Both the position numbers and the translations under genes were made by a program. From the NCBI GenBank assembly GCA_030669465.1, contig DAOVDN010000005.1:1-13950 (forward strand): a DNA stretch of 13,950 nucleotides. Reading direction: 5' to 3'. The stretch comes from Desulfobacterales bacterium (GTDB lineage: Bacteria > Desulfobacterota > Desulfobacteria > Desulfobacterales > ETH-SRB1). This document shows, in pieces, positions 5,176 to 12,718 of this stretch; the stretch's first letter is position 1, and every line of letters begins with the position of its first letter. A model generated the notes under the pieces. The model made no database searches, had not been told where the DNA came from, and was given only the letters and a program-made list of their open reading frames with translations.

Positions 5176-6786
5176 ATGATCATTAAACCTTTTAACAATC
5201 CGACAACAAGAAAAAGGCTTTTGCGTTTCAAGGAGATAAAGCGCGCTCATATTTCATTGTGGATTCTTGTTGCTCTTTATGCTGTAAGCTTATGTTCGGA
5301 ACTTATCTGCAACAGCGCTCCTTTGTATGTGAGGTTTAATGAAAAATCATATTTTCCTGTATTTAAGTTTTATTCAGAAGATCTATTTACCGGAAATGGA
5401 AAAAAGACAAGACCTGACTACAAAAAGATAAATAATGCTCCGGCCTTTAAGGAAAATCCCGATAATTTTATGATCTTTCCGTTGATTCCTTACGGGCCTT
5501 TTGAAAGCATTGATCCGGAATCTATTGCGGTTTCAGATAATATAACACTTGTTTTCACCCCCATGCCCAGGATCGGCACCGTCAATATAAGAAAAGATTA
5601 TTCAATTGTAAGATCCGCTTCATTTGGTTCCTTTGTCGGCAGGAAAGATAAAAAAGTAAAGGGTCATGTCCTCACAGAATACTTCAGCATTCCAAAAACC
5701 TTAAGGGAGGCTGTTAAAGAGCGATTTGCAAACAGAAAAGCACCTCCTGTGCTCTCTCCTATAATCAAAGGTCATAATGGAATGGAAGTAATGATCCGCC
5801 TTTCTACTTTTTTTCCGAGAAGAAAGCCCCCGGAAACTGTCAGGCTTACATTCAGGGAAGTTTGGCTGGAGAACAAAAAAGTTTGCAAGCTGGTTTTTAC
5901 TAGAGATCAGAAGAGAGGGATCAGAGGAGAGGGATTAAAGAAAAGAATATGGAACCGTCTTTCAGAAGAAGACAGAGAAGTACTTTTAAGCCTTGTACAA
6001 AGGCGCTTTTCAGGTCCTATCGACCCTCTTGCGCTGACAATCGAAGGCAAACCTTATAAAGTATCTTTTATAAAGGAAGAAGTCCGTTTTCCATTTGCTC
6101 CTGTAAAAGGCCACCTGATGGGAATCGACGGAGCAGGCAGAGATGTTTTGGCCAGAATCCTTTATGGCCTGAGAACTTCGCTTACATTTGGCCTGATGCT
6201 TGTTGCATGTTCAATGCTTATAGGCATCATCGCAGGATCCATTCAAGGCTATTATGGCGGCGTTATCGACATAACGGGACAGCGCTTTATTGAAATCTGG
6301 AGCGCTCTTCCATTCCTTTATATTATGATACTTATGGGATCGACCTACGGGCGGAGCTTTTCCTTGCTTTTGTTTTGTTACGGGCTTTTCAACTGGATAG
6401 GAATTTCCTATTATGTGCGATCGGAATTTCTTCGCCTGCGCAAACAAGCGTTTGTAGAGGCTGCAGAATGTTTAGGGTTATCTTCGTATAAGATAATATT
6501 TAAACATATCCTGCCTAATGCCATGGTGCCTGTGATAACATTTTTTCCTTTTTCTCTGGTGGGCGCCATAGGAGCGCTTGCCGCCCTTGACTATCTTGGA
6601 TTCGGCCTTCCACCACCTACACCAAGCTGGGGGGAGCTTCTCTTCCAGGCACAGCAGTACAGGTGGGCATGGTGGCTCATACTCTATCCATCCCTGGCTT
6701 TATTTTTTGTCATGCTTTGCGGTGTCTTTGTTGGCGAAGGAATAAGAAACGCTTATGATCCCAAAAGATATACCAGGCTTGAGTGA
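5176..6786 (+). CDS. yejE: Peptide ABC transporter permease, YejE type, with a large extra periplasmic domain
   Basis: This is the second permease of the importer. Residues about 20-75 (a membrane helix, then SELICNSAPLYVRFNEKSYFPVFKFYSE in sense) and about 310-536 match E. coli YejE closely, including 'MGIDGAGRDVLARILYG' (315-331), 'GYYGGVIDITGQRFIEIWSALP' and the EAA loop (about 429-449, AAECLGLSSYKIIFKHILPNA). E. coli YejE has about 341 residues and this protein 536. The surplus is about 200 residues (about 112-312) in the first periplasmic loop, mostly beta-strand-like and basic, with a helical stretch near 252-278. I do not recognise this segment as a named domain. The reading frame is unbroken. 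ATG 5176 lies 9 nt after the yejB stop with no clear ribosome site, suggesting coupled translation. Downstream is a 310-nt gap with a long inverted repeat. Confidence 0.9.
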   Translation: MIIKPFNNPTTRKRLLRFKEIKRAHISLWILVALYAVSLCSELICNSAPLYVRFNEKSYFPVFKFYSEDLFTGNGKKTRPDYKKINNAPAFKENPDNFMIFPLIPYGPFESIDPESIAVSDNITLVFTPMPRIGTVNIRKDYSIVRSASFGSFVGRKDKKVKGHVLTEYFSIPKTLREAVKERFANRKAPPVLSPIIKGHNGMEVMIRLSTFFPRRKPPETVRLTFREVWLENKKVCKLVFTRDQKRGIRGEGLKKRIWNRLSEEDREVLLSLVQRRFSGPIDPLALTIEGKPYKVSFIKEEVRFPFAPVKGHLMGIDGAGRDVLARILYGLRTSLTFGLMLVACSMLIGIIAGSIQGYYGGVIDITGQRFIEIWSALPFLYIMILMGSTYGRSFSLLLFCYGLFNWIGISYYVRSEFLRLRKQAFVEAAECLGLSSYKIIFKHILPNAMVPVITFFPFSLVGAIGALAALDYLGFGLPPPTPSWGELLFQAQQYRWAWWLILYPSLALFFVMLCGVFVGEGIRNAYDPKRYTRLE

Positions 6787-6815
6787 TGGTGCAATATTTT
6801 AGGTTTTTGAAAATA

Positions 6816-7029
6816 AATTTAAGCTTCGGGCATAATCAATTTAAACCAGGAAAAACTCACGAATAAGAGATCGTAAAGAAAGAACCGGCCATAGCTATAA
6901 AGAAATTGTGGTAACCTGGCAAACAGTCAGGTAAAAAAATATCCATTTTATAATAGGTTCTTTCTTAACGATCTCTAATCCGCTCAGACAGTTTCCTGCT
7001 TTAAATTGATCACACCCGAAGCTTAAATT
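6816..7029 (+). repeat. Long inverted repeat (foldback element, possibly MITE-like) between yejE and dppD
   Basis: The left arm, 6816-6886 (71 nt), and right arm, 6956-7029 (74 nt), are reverse complements over most of their length. Exact blocks of 15, 11, 7, 9 and 11 bp are separated by single or few mismatches and one diverged 12/15-nt stretch; the loop is 69 nt. The outermost 15 bp start AATTTAAGCTTCGGG. The loop holds a small ACCTG/CAGGT stem (6914-6932). No reading frame or target-site duplication is obvious. It occupies most of the 310-nt gap (6787-7096) and ends 67 nt before the dppD start. Confidence 0.88.
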
Positions 7030-7083
7030 GCAGATAGCTTGTCGCATAATGCTAAAGTGTTACGGGTTTGTAAATTTCTGCTT

Positions 7084-7088
7084 AAGGA
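7084..7088 (+). promoter_or_regulatory. Ribosome binding site that fixes the dppD start at GTG 7097
   Basis: AAGGA at 7084-7088 stands 8 nt before GTG 7097. A longer open frame beginning with TTG at 7028 would start inside the inverted repeat, and its first 23 residues do not look like an ABC ATPase. Confidence 0.75.
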
Positions 7089-7096
7089 ATTTAAAA

Positions 7097-8053
7097 GTGC
7101 TGGAAGTTGATAATATTACTGTTACCTTTAAAACAGATGAAGGTATTTTTAAGGCGGTTGACGATGTTTCGTTTCATATAAACAGGGGCGAAATAGTCGG
7201 ACTGGTTGGTGAATCAGGATGTGGAAAATCTGTAACAGCGCTGAGCATACTCCGGCTTATCCCTTTGCCTGCCGGCAGGATTGAAAAAGGCAAAATCCTC
7301 TTTAAAGACAAAGATCTGTTAAAACTGAGCGCCGGGGAAATGAGAAAAATACGCGGCAAGGCAATAAGTATGATTTTCCAGGAACCTGCTGCTGCTCTGT
7401 CGCCATTGCACAGGATCGGTAAGCAGATGGTTGAAACCATCCTTCTTCATAAGGATATATCCAGGAAAGAGGCCTGGGATATTGCTGAGGCCTGGCTGAA
7501 AAAGGTAAGGATTTCAGATATCAAGGAAAGGATGTTTGCATATCCTTATCAGCTTTCAGGCGGTATGCAGCAAAGGGTTATGATTGCAATGGCATTGATG
7601 CTGGAACCTGATCTCATCATAGCTGATGAACCGACAACAGCGCTTGATGTAACTATCCAGCTCCAGGTCTTTGAGCTGATCCGGGAAATGAGGCGATCAC
7701 AAACATCTATACTCCTTATTACTCACGATATGGGCATTGTTTGGGAAATGTGCGACAGGGTAATTGTCATGTATGCTTCAAGAATAGTCGAGGAAGGAAA
7801 TCTGAGCGATATTTTTTCAAAACCTGCGCACCCTTATACCATTGGTCTTCTTAAGTCGATCCCAAAACTTGCCTGTAATACGGGGAGGCTAAAGGCTATT
7901 TCCGGCTATGTGCCGTCACCTTTCAAATATCCATCAGGGTGTTATTTCCGCGATCGATGCCCTCATGCATTTGATCGATGCAAAAAGGAAAGACCGAAGT
8001 TTGTTGATCTTGGAGAAGGGCACAGAGCAGCGTGTTTTCTTTTAGAAAAGTGA
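7097..8053 (+). CDS. dppD: Peptide ABC transporter ATP-binding protein, DppD/OppD type
   Basis: This 318-residue cytoplasmic ATPase powers the importer. It begins VLEVDNITVTF, as expected for this family. Walker A is GESGCGKS (38-45), the Q-loop is FQEP (94-97), the signature is LSGGM (153-157), Walker B is LIIADE (173-178) and the switch histidine is H210. The C-terminal oligopeptide-transporter extension (about 240-318) carries AHPYT and four cysteines, C282, C288, C295 and C313. The same cysteine pattern has been reported to hold a 4Fe-4S cluster in some OppD/DppD proteins; whether it does here is inference. In E. coli the two Yej ATPase halves are fused as YejF; here they are separate genes, DppD and DppF style. 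GTG 7097 is chosen on its ribosome site. The upstream gap holds a foldback element and the downstream gap a heptamer hairpin. Confidence 0.94.
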   Translation: MLEVDNITVTFKTDEGIFKAVDDVSFHINRGEIVGLVGESGCGKSVTALSILRLIPLPAGRIEKGKILFKDKDLLKLSAGEMRKIRGKAISMIFQEPAAALSPLHRIGKQMVETILLHKDISRKEAWDIAEAWLKKVRISDIKERMFAYPYQLSGGMQQRVMIAMALMLEPDLIIADEPTTALDVTIQLQVFELIREMRRSQTSILLITHDMGIVWEMCDRVIVMYASRIVEEGNLSDIFSKPAHPYTIGLLKSIPKLACNTGRLKAISGYVPSPFKYPSGCYFRDRCPHAFDRCKKERPKFVDLGEGHRAACFLLEK

Positions 8054-8129
8054 ATTTATACCTTTTAAGAAAAAGTTTTTGGGGTAAAGCAAGGCCTTGA
8101 TGAAATCGAAGTTTGTTTTGCACTGTAGA

Positions 8130-8210
8130 GGCTCAAGGCTGAAGGCTCAAAGCTCAAAGCAAGAAACCTGGGTCTCCTACTTTCAGCTTTGAGCTTTCAG
8201 CTTTGAGCTT
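8130..8210 (+). repeat. Heptamer foldback: inverted arrays of AGCTCAA/AGCTGAA between dppD and dppF
   Basis: The left run is GGCTCAA, GGCTGAA, GGCTCAA, AGCTCAA, AGC (8130-8160). The right run is TTCAGCT, TTGAGCT, TTCAGCT, TTGAGCT, T (8182-8210). Aligned as a hairpin they pair at 26 of 30 positions around a loop of about 20 nt. Three of the four mismatches become G-U pairs in + strand RNA. It lies in the 231-nt gap 8054-8284. There is no T-run after the stem, so it is not a standard intrinsic terminator. Confidence 0.88.
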
Positions 8211-8284
8211 ATTCGCAAGCCCCAACCAGTTATTTCTCAACTTAAGACTATGTTGAGCTTCAAAATCTTTTTTGTGAACACTAT

Positions 8285-9277
8285 ATGAACAAGCAGGCAG
8301 CAGAATTACCGATAATCGAAATAAAGGACCTTAAAACCTGGTTTCCTGTAAAACGGGGTATTATGGCAAGGATAGCAGGATATATCAGGGCGGTTGACGG
8401 AATCTCACTTTATATTAAGAAGGGAGAAACCCTGGGTCTTGTTGGTGAGTCCGGATGTGGAAAGACCACGCTTGGCAGGACTTTGTTGGGACTGGAAAAG
8501 GCCCGGGAAGGCAAAGTCCTTTTTTATGGAAAGGATCTTCTCTCGCTAAGCCGCCGGGAGTTAACCGGATTGAGAAAGAGGATTCAGATAATCTTTCAGG
8601 ATCCTCTGTCTTCGCTTAATCCAAAGATGAATGTCCTTGATATTGTTACAGAAGGTCTTGTTAAATTTCATATAATAGAGGGAACCAGAGAAGATCACGC
8701 AAAAAGGCTTATGAATGAGGTCGGACTCGATGAAGACGTCATCTATAATTATCCTCATGAATTTTCCGGTGGGCAGCGCCAGCGTATTAATATTGCAAGA
8801 GCTATATCTTTAAGACCTGATTTCATTGTATGCGACGAGCCGGTCAGCGCTCTTGATGTATCTGTGCAGGCACAGGTTATAAATCTTCTTATGGATCTGC
8901 GAGACAGCTATGATCTTTCTTATCTTTTCATCTCACACGACTTGAGTATTGTAAGCAGCATTGCAAACCGTGTGGCGGTTATGTACCTTGGCAAGATAGT
9001 AGAATATGGACCGACCGGTGATATAATCAACAATCCCATGCATCCTTATACAAAGGCTCTTATCAGCGCTGTTCCTGTGCCCGGCCCTTATAAGAACGGG
9101 CATAAAAAGAAAAGGATTACCCTGAAAGGGGAAATACCTTCACCGGTTGACCCTCCTCCCGGATGCAGGTTTCATACACGTTGTCCCGAAGTTATGGAAA
9201 TATGCAAAAAAAAGGCTCCGCAAGGGCTAAGATCGGCCGAACGTCAGGTATGGTGTCATTTGTATCAGGGCGGGTAG
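8285..9277 (+). CDS. dppF: Peptide ABC transporter ATP-binding protein, DppF/OppF type
   Basis: This 330-residue ATPase is the partner of DppD in the importer. Walker A is GESGCGKT (54-61), the Q-loop is FQDP (104-107), the signature is FSGGQ (160-164), Walker B is FIVCDE (180-185) and the switch histidine is H218. The N-terminal 'IEIKDLKTWFPVKRGI...GYIRAVDGISL' insertion is typical of OppF rather than OppD. The C-terminal extension has MHPYT and cysteines C294, C300, C307 and C324, matching DppD. ATG 8285 gives a full-length family N-terminus but no Shine-Dalgarno sequence is visible upstream. The 231-nt distance from dppD, filled by a hairpin, is unusual for a transporter operon. No convincing terminator follows. 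Confidence 0.94.
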   Translation: MNKQAAELPIIEIKDLKTWFPVKRGIMARIAGYIRAVDGISLYIKKGETLGLVGESGCGKTTLGRTLLGLEKAREGKVLFYGKDLLSLSRRELTGLRKRIQIIFQDPLSSLNPKMNVLDIVTEGLVKFHIIEGTREDHAKRLMNEVGLDEDVIYNYPHEFSGGQRQRINIARAISLRPDFIVCDEPVSALDVSVQAQVINLLMDLRDSYDLSYLFISHDLSIVSSIANRVAVMYLGKIVEYGPTGDIINNPMHPYTKALISAVPVPGPYKNGHKKKRITLKGEIPSPVDPPPGCRFHTRCPEVMEICKKKAPQGLRSAERQVWCHLYQGG

Positions 9278-9472
9278 ATAATTCATGGCAGGCGCATTTC
9301 AAGTATCGAGTTTTAGCAAAGAAGCTCTTTTTCTTTTAAGATACCGCACTGTTTAAGGGGGTGTGGGATAATTACATCGATATTTTGTCTGTTTTATGAT
9401 ATATTATATACAAATCATTTGCTATGAAAACCGGTCATCTTGTAATGCTATTGATGTGGGAAAGAAAATTTC

Positions 9473-9501
9473 TTGACAAATTTATTTTAAGCAGCTATTA
9501 T
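9473..9501 (+). promoter_or_regulatory. Strong sigma-70 promoter upstream of fusA
   Basis: TTGACA (9473-9478) and TATTAT (9496-9501) are spaced exactly 17 nt; an overlapping TATAAT is at 9499-9504. The predicted start is near 9508, about 90 nt before the fusA ATG. The 195 nt between dppF and this promoter (9278-9472) are AT-rich and I see no gene or clear signal in them. Confidence 0.78.
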
Positions 9502-9536
9502 AATTAATTTTATCAAAATCAAAACTTATTAACAGA

Positions 9537-9577
9537 TCCCCCATCTGGTATAAGGTTTCCAAATGAGGGATTTTTTT
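9537..9577 (+). terminator. Terminator-like hairpin in the fusA leader (attenuator or small-RNA end)
   Basis: TCCCCCATCTGG (9537-9548) pairs with CCAAATGAGGGA (9559-9570) at 10 of 12 positions around a 10-nt loop, and seven T residues follow at once (9571-9577). It lies downstream of the promoter and only 20 nt before the fusA start. The ribosome site AAGGAAG (9584-9590) is outside the stem. I see no alternative antiterminator pairing in the leader. Confidence 0.7.
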
Positions 9578-9597
9578 ATTTAAAAGGAAGAACTGCC

Positions 9598-11679
9598 ATG
9601 GAAAACGCTACTAAGAATGTCAGAAACATAGGCATCAGCGCGCACATTGATTCTGGGAAAACTACGCTTACCGAAAGAATTCTCTTTTATACCAAGCGGA
9701 TACATGCCATCCACGATGTCAAAGGAAAAGATGGCGTCGGTGCAACCATGGATTCTATGGAGCTCGAAAAGGAGCGTGGCATTACTATTGCTTCAGCAGC
9801 CACATATTGCAGATGGCGGGATCATGCGATCAATATTATAGATACTCCGGGCCATGTCGATTTTACAATAGAGGTTGAACGATCTTTGCGTGTGCTCGAC
9901 GGGGCTATACTTGTTCTCTGTTCTGTAGGTGGTGTTCAGTCCCAGTCCATTACTGTTGACCAGCAAATGAAAAGATACAACGTGCCCTGCATAGCCTTTA
10001 TTAACAAATGCGACAGGAGCGGAGCAAATCCTTTTCGGGTAATCAAGCAGCTTAAAGATAAGCTGGGCCACAATGCTGTTGCCATGCAGATTCCCATTGG
10101 GCTTGAAGCTGATTTGACTGGTGTTGTCGACCTTGTTGCTATGAAGGCTGTGTATTTTGATGGCGATAATGGAGAAAAGGTACGTATAGAGGATATACCT
10201 GAAGATCTTCTTCCGGATGCTATGGAAAAGCGAGAAGAGCTTATCGATGCTGCTTCCATGTTTTCAGATGAACTCACAGAAGCTGTTCTTGAAGAAGAAG
10301 AAATCACTGAAGATCTGCTTATAGCCGCTTTGCGCAAGGGAACTCTTGCACGCGAAATAACACCTGTTTTTATGGGATCGGCTTATAAAAACAAAGGGGT
10401 TCAACCACTCCTTGATGCCGTTACAACTTTACTGCCTGCTCCGTCCGATGTGAAAAACAAGGCACTTGACATGGAGAGCGATGAGGCAGTAGTCACTCTC
10501 TCTAATGATCCGAAAAAACCTGTTGTTGCTCTTGCCTTCAAACTGGAGGAGGGACAGTATGGCCAGTTGACGTACATACGGGTGTACCAGGGAACAGTTG
10601 CCAAAGGTTCTACAGTAATAAATGTCCGTAACGGAAAAAAGATCAAGATCGGCAGAGTTGTTCGTATGCACGCAGATCAGATGGAAGATATTGAGGCAAT
10701 ACCTGCAGGATATATCGGAGCCCTTTTCGGTATCGACTGTGCCTCCGGAGATACATTTGCAGCTCCGGGTCTCAGCCTGACCATGACATCTATGTTTGTG
10801 CCGAATCCTGTGATTTCCCTTGCCATTATTCCAAAGGATAACAAATCTCAGATTAATATGTCTAAGGCTCTTCATCGATTTACCAAGGAAGATCCTACTT
10901 TCAAAACGTATGTTGATAATGAGACCAATGAAACTATTATCGAGGGTATGGGAGAGTTGCATCTTGAGGTCTATTTAGAGCGGATACGCCGTGAATACAA
11001 TGCCGATGTAACTACTGGCAAGCCTCGTGTGGCCTATAGGGAGACCATTACCAGAATGGCTGAATTTAACTATACACACAAAAAACAGACCGGCGGTGCC
11101 GGACAGTTCGGTCGAGTGGCAGGTTATATGGAACCTATTACCGAAGAAGATTTCGTATTTGAAAACAAAGTAGTTGGAGGAAGGATTCCAACTCAGTTCA
11201 TTGCTTCATGTGAAAAAGGTTTCAAGAAATGCCTTGCAAAAGGGCCGAAAATGGGATTTCCTGTTACCGGTATAAAGGTAGTTATAAATGACGGTGCTTC
11301 GCATTCTGTCGACTCTTCTGAAATGGCATTTCAGGCGGCTGCCCGCGGAGCATTTTTAGAAGGGTACGCCAAAGCCAGGCCGGTTATTCATGAACCGATC
11401 ATGAAAGTAGTAGTTGAAACTCCAACCGAATTTCAGGGGTCTGTTATGGGTCTTTTGAACCAGCGTCGTGGAATGATTGTAGGCGCCCAGGATGAAGGCT
11501 CTATGTGCGCTATTGAAGCCCAGGTTCCTTTAGCTGAAATGTTCGGTTTTTCAACTGTTTTAAGATCATCGACGCAAGGCACCGCTCAATTTACCATGGA
11601 ATTTCTCCTTTATAAACAGGTGCCGCAATCGATCGCAGAAGAATTAGCTAAAAAGGCGACAGAAGAAAGAAAAAAATGA
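9598..11679 (+). CDS. fusA: Elongation factor G, spd/mitochondrial EF-G1-like type
   Basis: This 693-residue translational GTPase moves tRNA and mRNA through the ribosome. The G domain has G1 AHIDSGKTT (15-23), switch I ending RGITI (60-64), G3 DTPGH (82-86) and G4 NKCD (136-139). Domains II-V follow at normal length, with [12 protein letters not shown] in domain IV. The G1 box has serine where most bacterial EF-G proteins have alanine. Long stretches such as [47 protein letters not shown] and [13 protein letters not shown] in sense resemble mitochondrial EF-G1. This fits the spdEFG1 group known in spirochaetes, planctomycetes and deltaproteobacteria, whose paralogue spdEFG2 is assigned to ribosome recycling. 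The gene is not in a rpsL-rpsG-fusA-tuf cluster. AAGGAAG 7 nt before ATG 9598 is a good ribosome site. A RecA-fold ATPase gene follows 37 nt downstream. Confidence 0.95.
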   Translation: MENATKNVRNIGISAHIDSGKTTLTERILFYTKRIHAIHDVKGKDGVGATMDSMELEKERGITIASAATYCRWRDHAINIIDTPGHVDFTIEVERSLRVLDGAILVLCSVGGVQSQSITVDQQMKRYNVPCIAFINKCDRSGANPFRVIKQLKDKLGHNAVAMQIPIGLEADLTGVVDLVAMKAVYFDGDNGEKVRIEDIPEDLLPDAMEKREELIDAASMFSDELTEAVLEEEEITEDLLIAALRKGTLAREITPVFMGSAYKNKGVQPLLDAVTTLLPAPSDVKNKALDMESDEAVVTLSNDPKKPVVALAFKLEEGQYGQLTYIRVYQGTVAKGSTVINVRNGKKIKIGRVVRMHADQMEDIEAIPAGYIGALFGIDCASGDTFAAPGLSLTMTSMFVPNPVISLAIIPKDNKSQINMSKALHRFTKEDPTFKTYVDNETNETIIEGMGELHLEVYLERIRREYNADVTTGKPRVAYRETITRMAEFNYTHKKQTGGAGQFGRVAGYMEPITEEDFVFENKVVGGRIPTQFIASCEKGFKKCLAKGPKMGFPVTGIKVVINDGASHSVDSSEMAFQAAARGAFLEGYAKARPVIHEPIMKVVVETPTEFQGSVMGLLNQRRGMIVGAQDEGSMCAIEAQVPLAEMFGFSTVLRSSTQGTAQFTMEFLLYKQVPQSIAEELAKKATEERKK

Positions 11680-11716
11680 AGCAAGAATCAGTAACTTTAA
11701 AGAGAGGAGTTTCAAC

Positions 11717-12418
11717 ATGACTAAAGAGGAACTTATCCTTTGCAACCCATTAAGGCTTATGGGATATAAGACCGAAGACATCATCCCTGAAGGAGGGTTT
11801 GGCGCTGTGTTTGCGCGTGCCGGGGTCGGCAAAACAGCTCTTTTGGTACAACTGGCCTTAAACGCCCTTCTTCGAGGCAAAAACGTCCTTCATATCAGCC
11901 TGAATGAGCCGGTAGACAAGGTTAGCCTGTGGTATCAGGAGCTTTTTCGCCATCTTTCAAAATCATGCGAAATTAATCAGATAGACCAGCTCTGGGAGGC
12001 CATACTGCCGCATAGATTTATTATGACCTTTAAGATTGAAGGCTTTAGTGTATCAAAGCTTGAAGAAAGACTGACAGACCTGACAGAGCAGGATATATTT
12101 TCTCCACAGATGGTTATTGTTGACGGACTTCCATTTGATAAATCAGTACAAGGGCTGCTTTCCGATTTGAAAGCCCTTGCGAAAAATCATTCAATGCATA
12201 TCTGGTTTACTGTGCGCACACACCGTCATGAAGAGCTTAGTCCCCACGGTATACCGGTTTATCTTTTGCACGTTGCGGATCTGTTCGAGGTCGCTATCCA
12301 GCTTCAGCCTGAAGGAAAGGAGATCCATGTTAAAGCTTTGAAGGGAGGGCCTGCAACTTCCGATCATCCTGCCTTGCTTCTGGATCCTTCTACCATGTTG
12401 ATAAAAGATAAAGGATAA
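11717..12418 (+). CDS. Small RecA/KaiC-fold ATPase of unknown function
   Basis: The 233-residue protein has a Walker A motif ARAGVGKT (33-40) preceded by a hydrophobic strand (GGFGAVF), and a probable Walker B, QMVIVDG (131-137). The fold order 'GVGKTALLVQLALNALLRGKNVLHISLNEP' resembles the single-domain RecA/DnaB/KaiC-type ATPases. I do not recognise a named family and assign no process. There is no signal peptide or membrane segment, so it should be cytoplasmic. AGAGGAG at 11703-11709, 7 nt before ATG 11717, is a strong ribosome site. The 37-nt distance from fusA suggests co-transcription. Full KaiC proteins have two such domains and a kinase C-terminus, which are absent. A TGATTAG/CTAATCA stem (12431-12461) lies just past the stop but lacks a T-run. 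Confidence 0.8.
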   Translation: MTKEELILCNPLRLMGYKTEDIIPEGGFGAVFARAGVGKTALLVQLALNALLRGKNVLHISLNEPVDKVSLWYQELFRHLSKSCEINQIDQLWEAILPHRFIMTFKIEGFSVSKLEERLTDLTEQDIFSPQMVIVDGLPFDKSVQGLLSDLKALAKNHSMHIWFTVRTHRHEELSPHGIPVYLLHVADLFEVAIQLQPEGKEIHVKALKGGPATSDHPALLLDPSTMLIKDKG

Positions 12419-12505
12419 CTCAGGTTGATTTGATTAGTTAGATTTGTTATGCCACTAATCAGGGTAACAGTTCGCCACTAAGGCACAAAGACGGCATATG
12501 ATTGG

Positions 12506-12632
12506 GGAATTGCGAATTGAGGAATTGAGGAATTAAAATCAATAGAATACCTTCAATTCCTAAATTCCTAAATTCCTAAATTCCTAAATTCCTAAATTCC
12601 TAAATTCCTAAATTCCTAAATTCCTAAATTTG
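12506..12632 (+). repeat. Octamer array: eight exact TAAATTCC copies with an inverted upstream arm
   Basis: Units GGAATTGC, GAATTGA, GGAATTGA and GGAATTAA (12506-12536) face TCAATTCC (12553-12560), eight exact TAAATTCC (12561-12624) and a decayed TAAATTTG (12625-12632). GGAATTGA is the exact complement of TCAATTCC, so the two sides can form a hairpin with a loop of about 16 nt, leaving several right-hand units unpaired. It fills most of the 300-nt gap 12419-12718, where I see no gene. The array ends 86 nt before the HNH gene. Confidence 0.92.
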
Positions 12633-12718
12633 CAATTAAGCGAAGCGAATACCTAATTCCCAAATTATGAATTTATAGAGAAAGGGGTAGGGGCTTAAGG
12701 GACTTAAGAGGGGGTAAA

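Noticed and set aside
7028..7096. Extended N-terminus of the DppD-like ATPase
   Set aside because: The extension begins within the inverted repeat and is cysteine-rich and unlike the family. GTG 7097 has a good ribosome site and the expected N-terminal sequence.
10429..10962. 177-residue - strand open frame inside fusA, with other antisense frames at 9793-10646
   Set aside because: They lie opposite a highly conserved gene and show no family features; they are frame shadows.
12431..12461. Terminator after the RecA-fold ATPase gene
   Set aside because: The TGATTAG/CTAATCA stem is AT-rich, has a 17-nt loop and lacks a following T-run.
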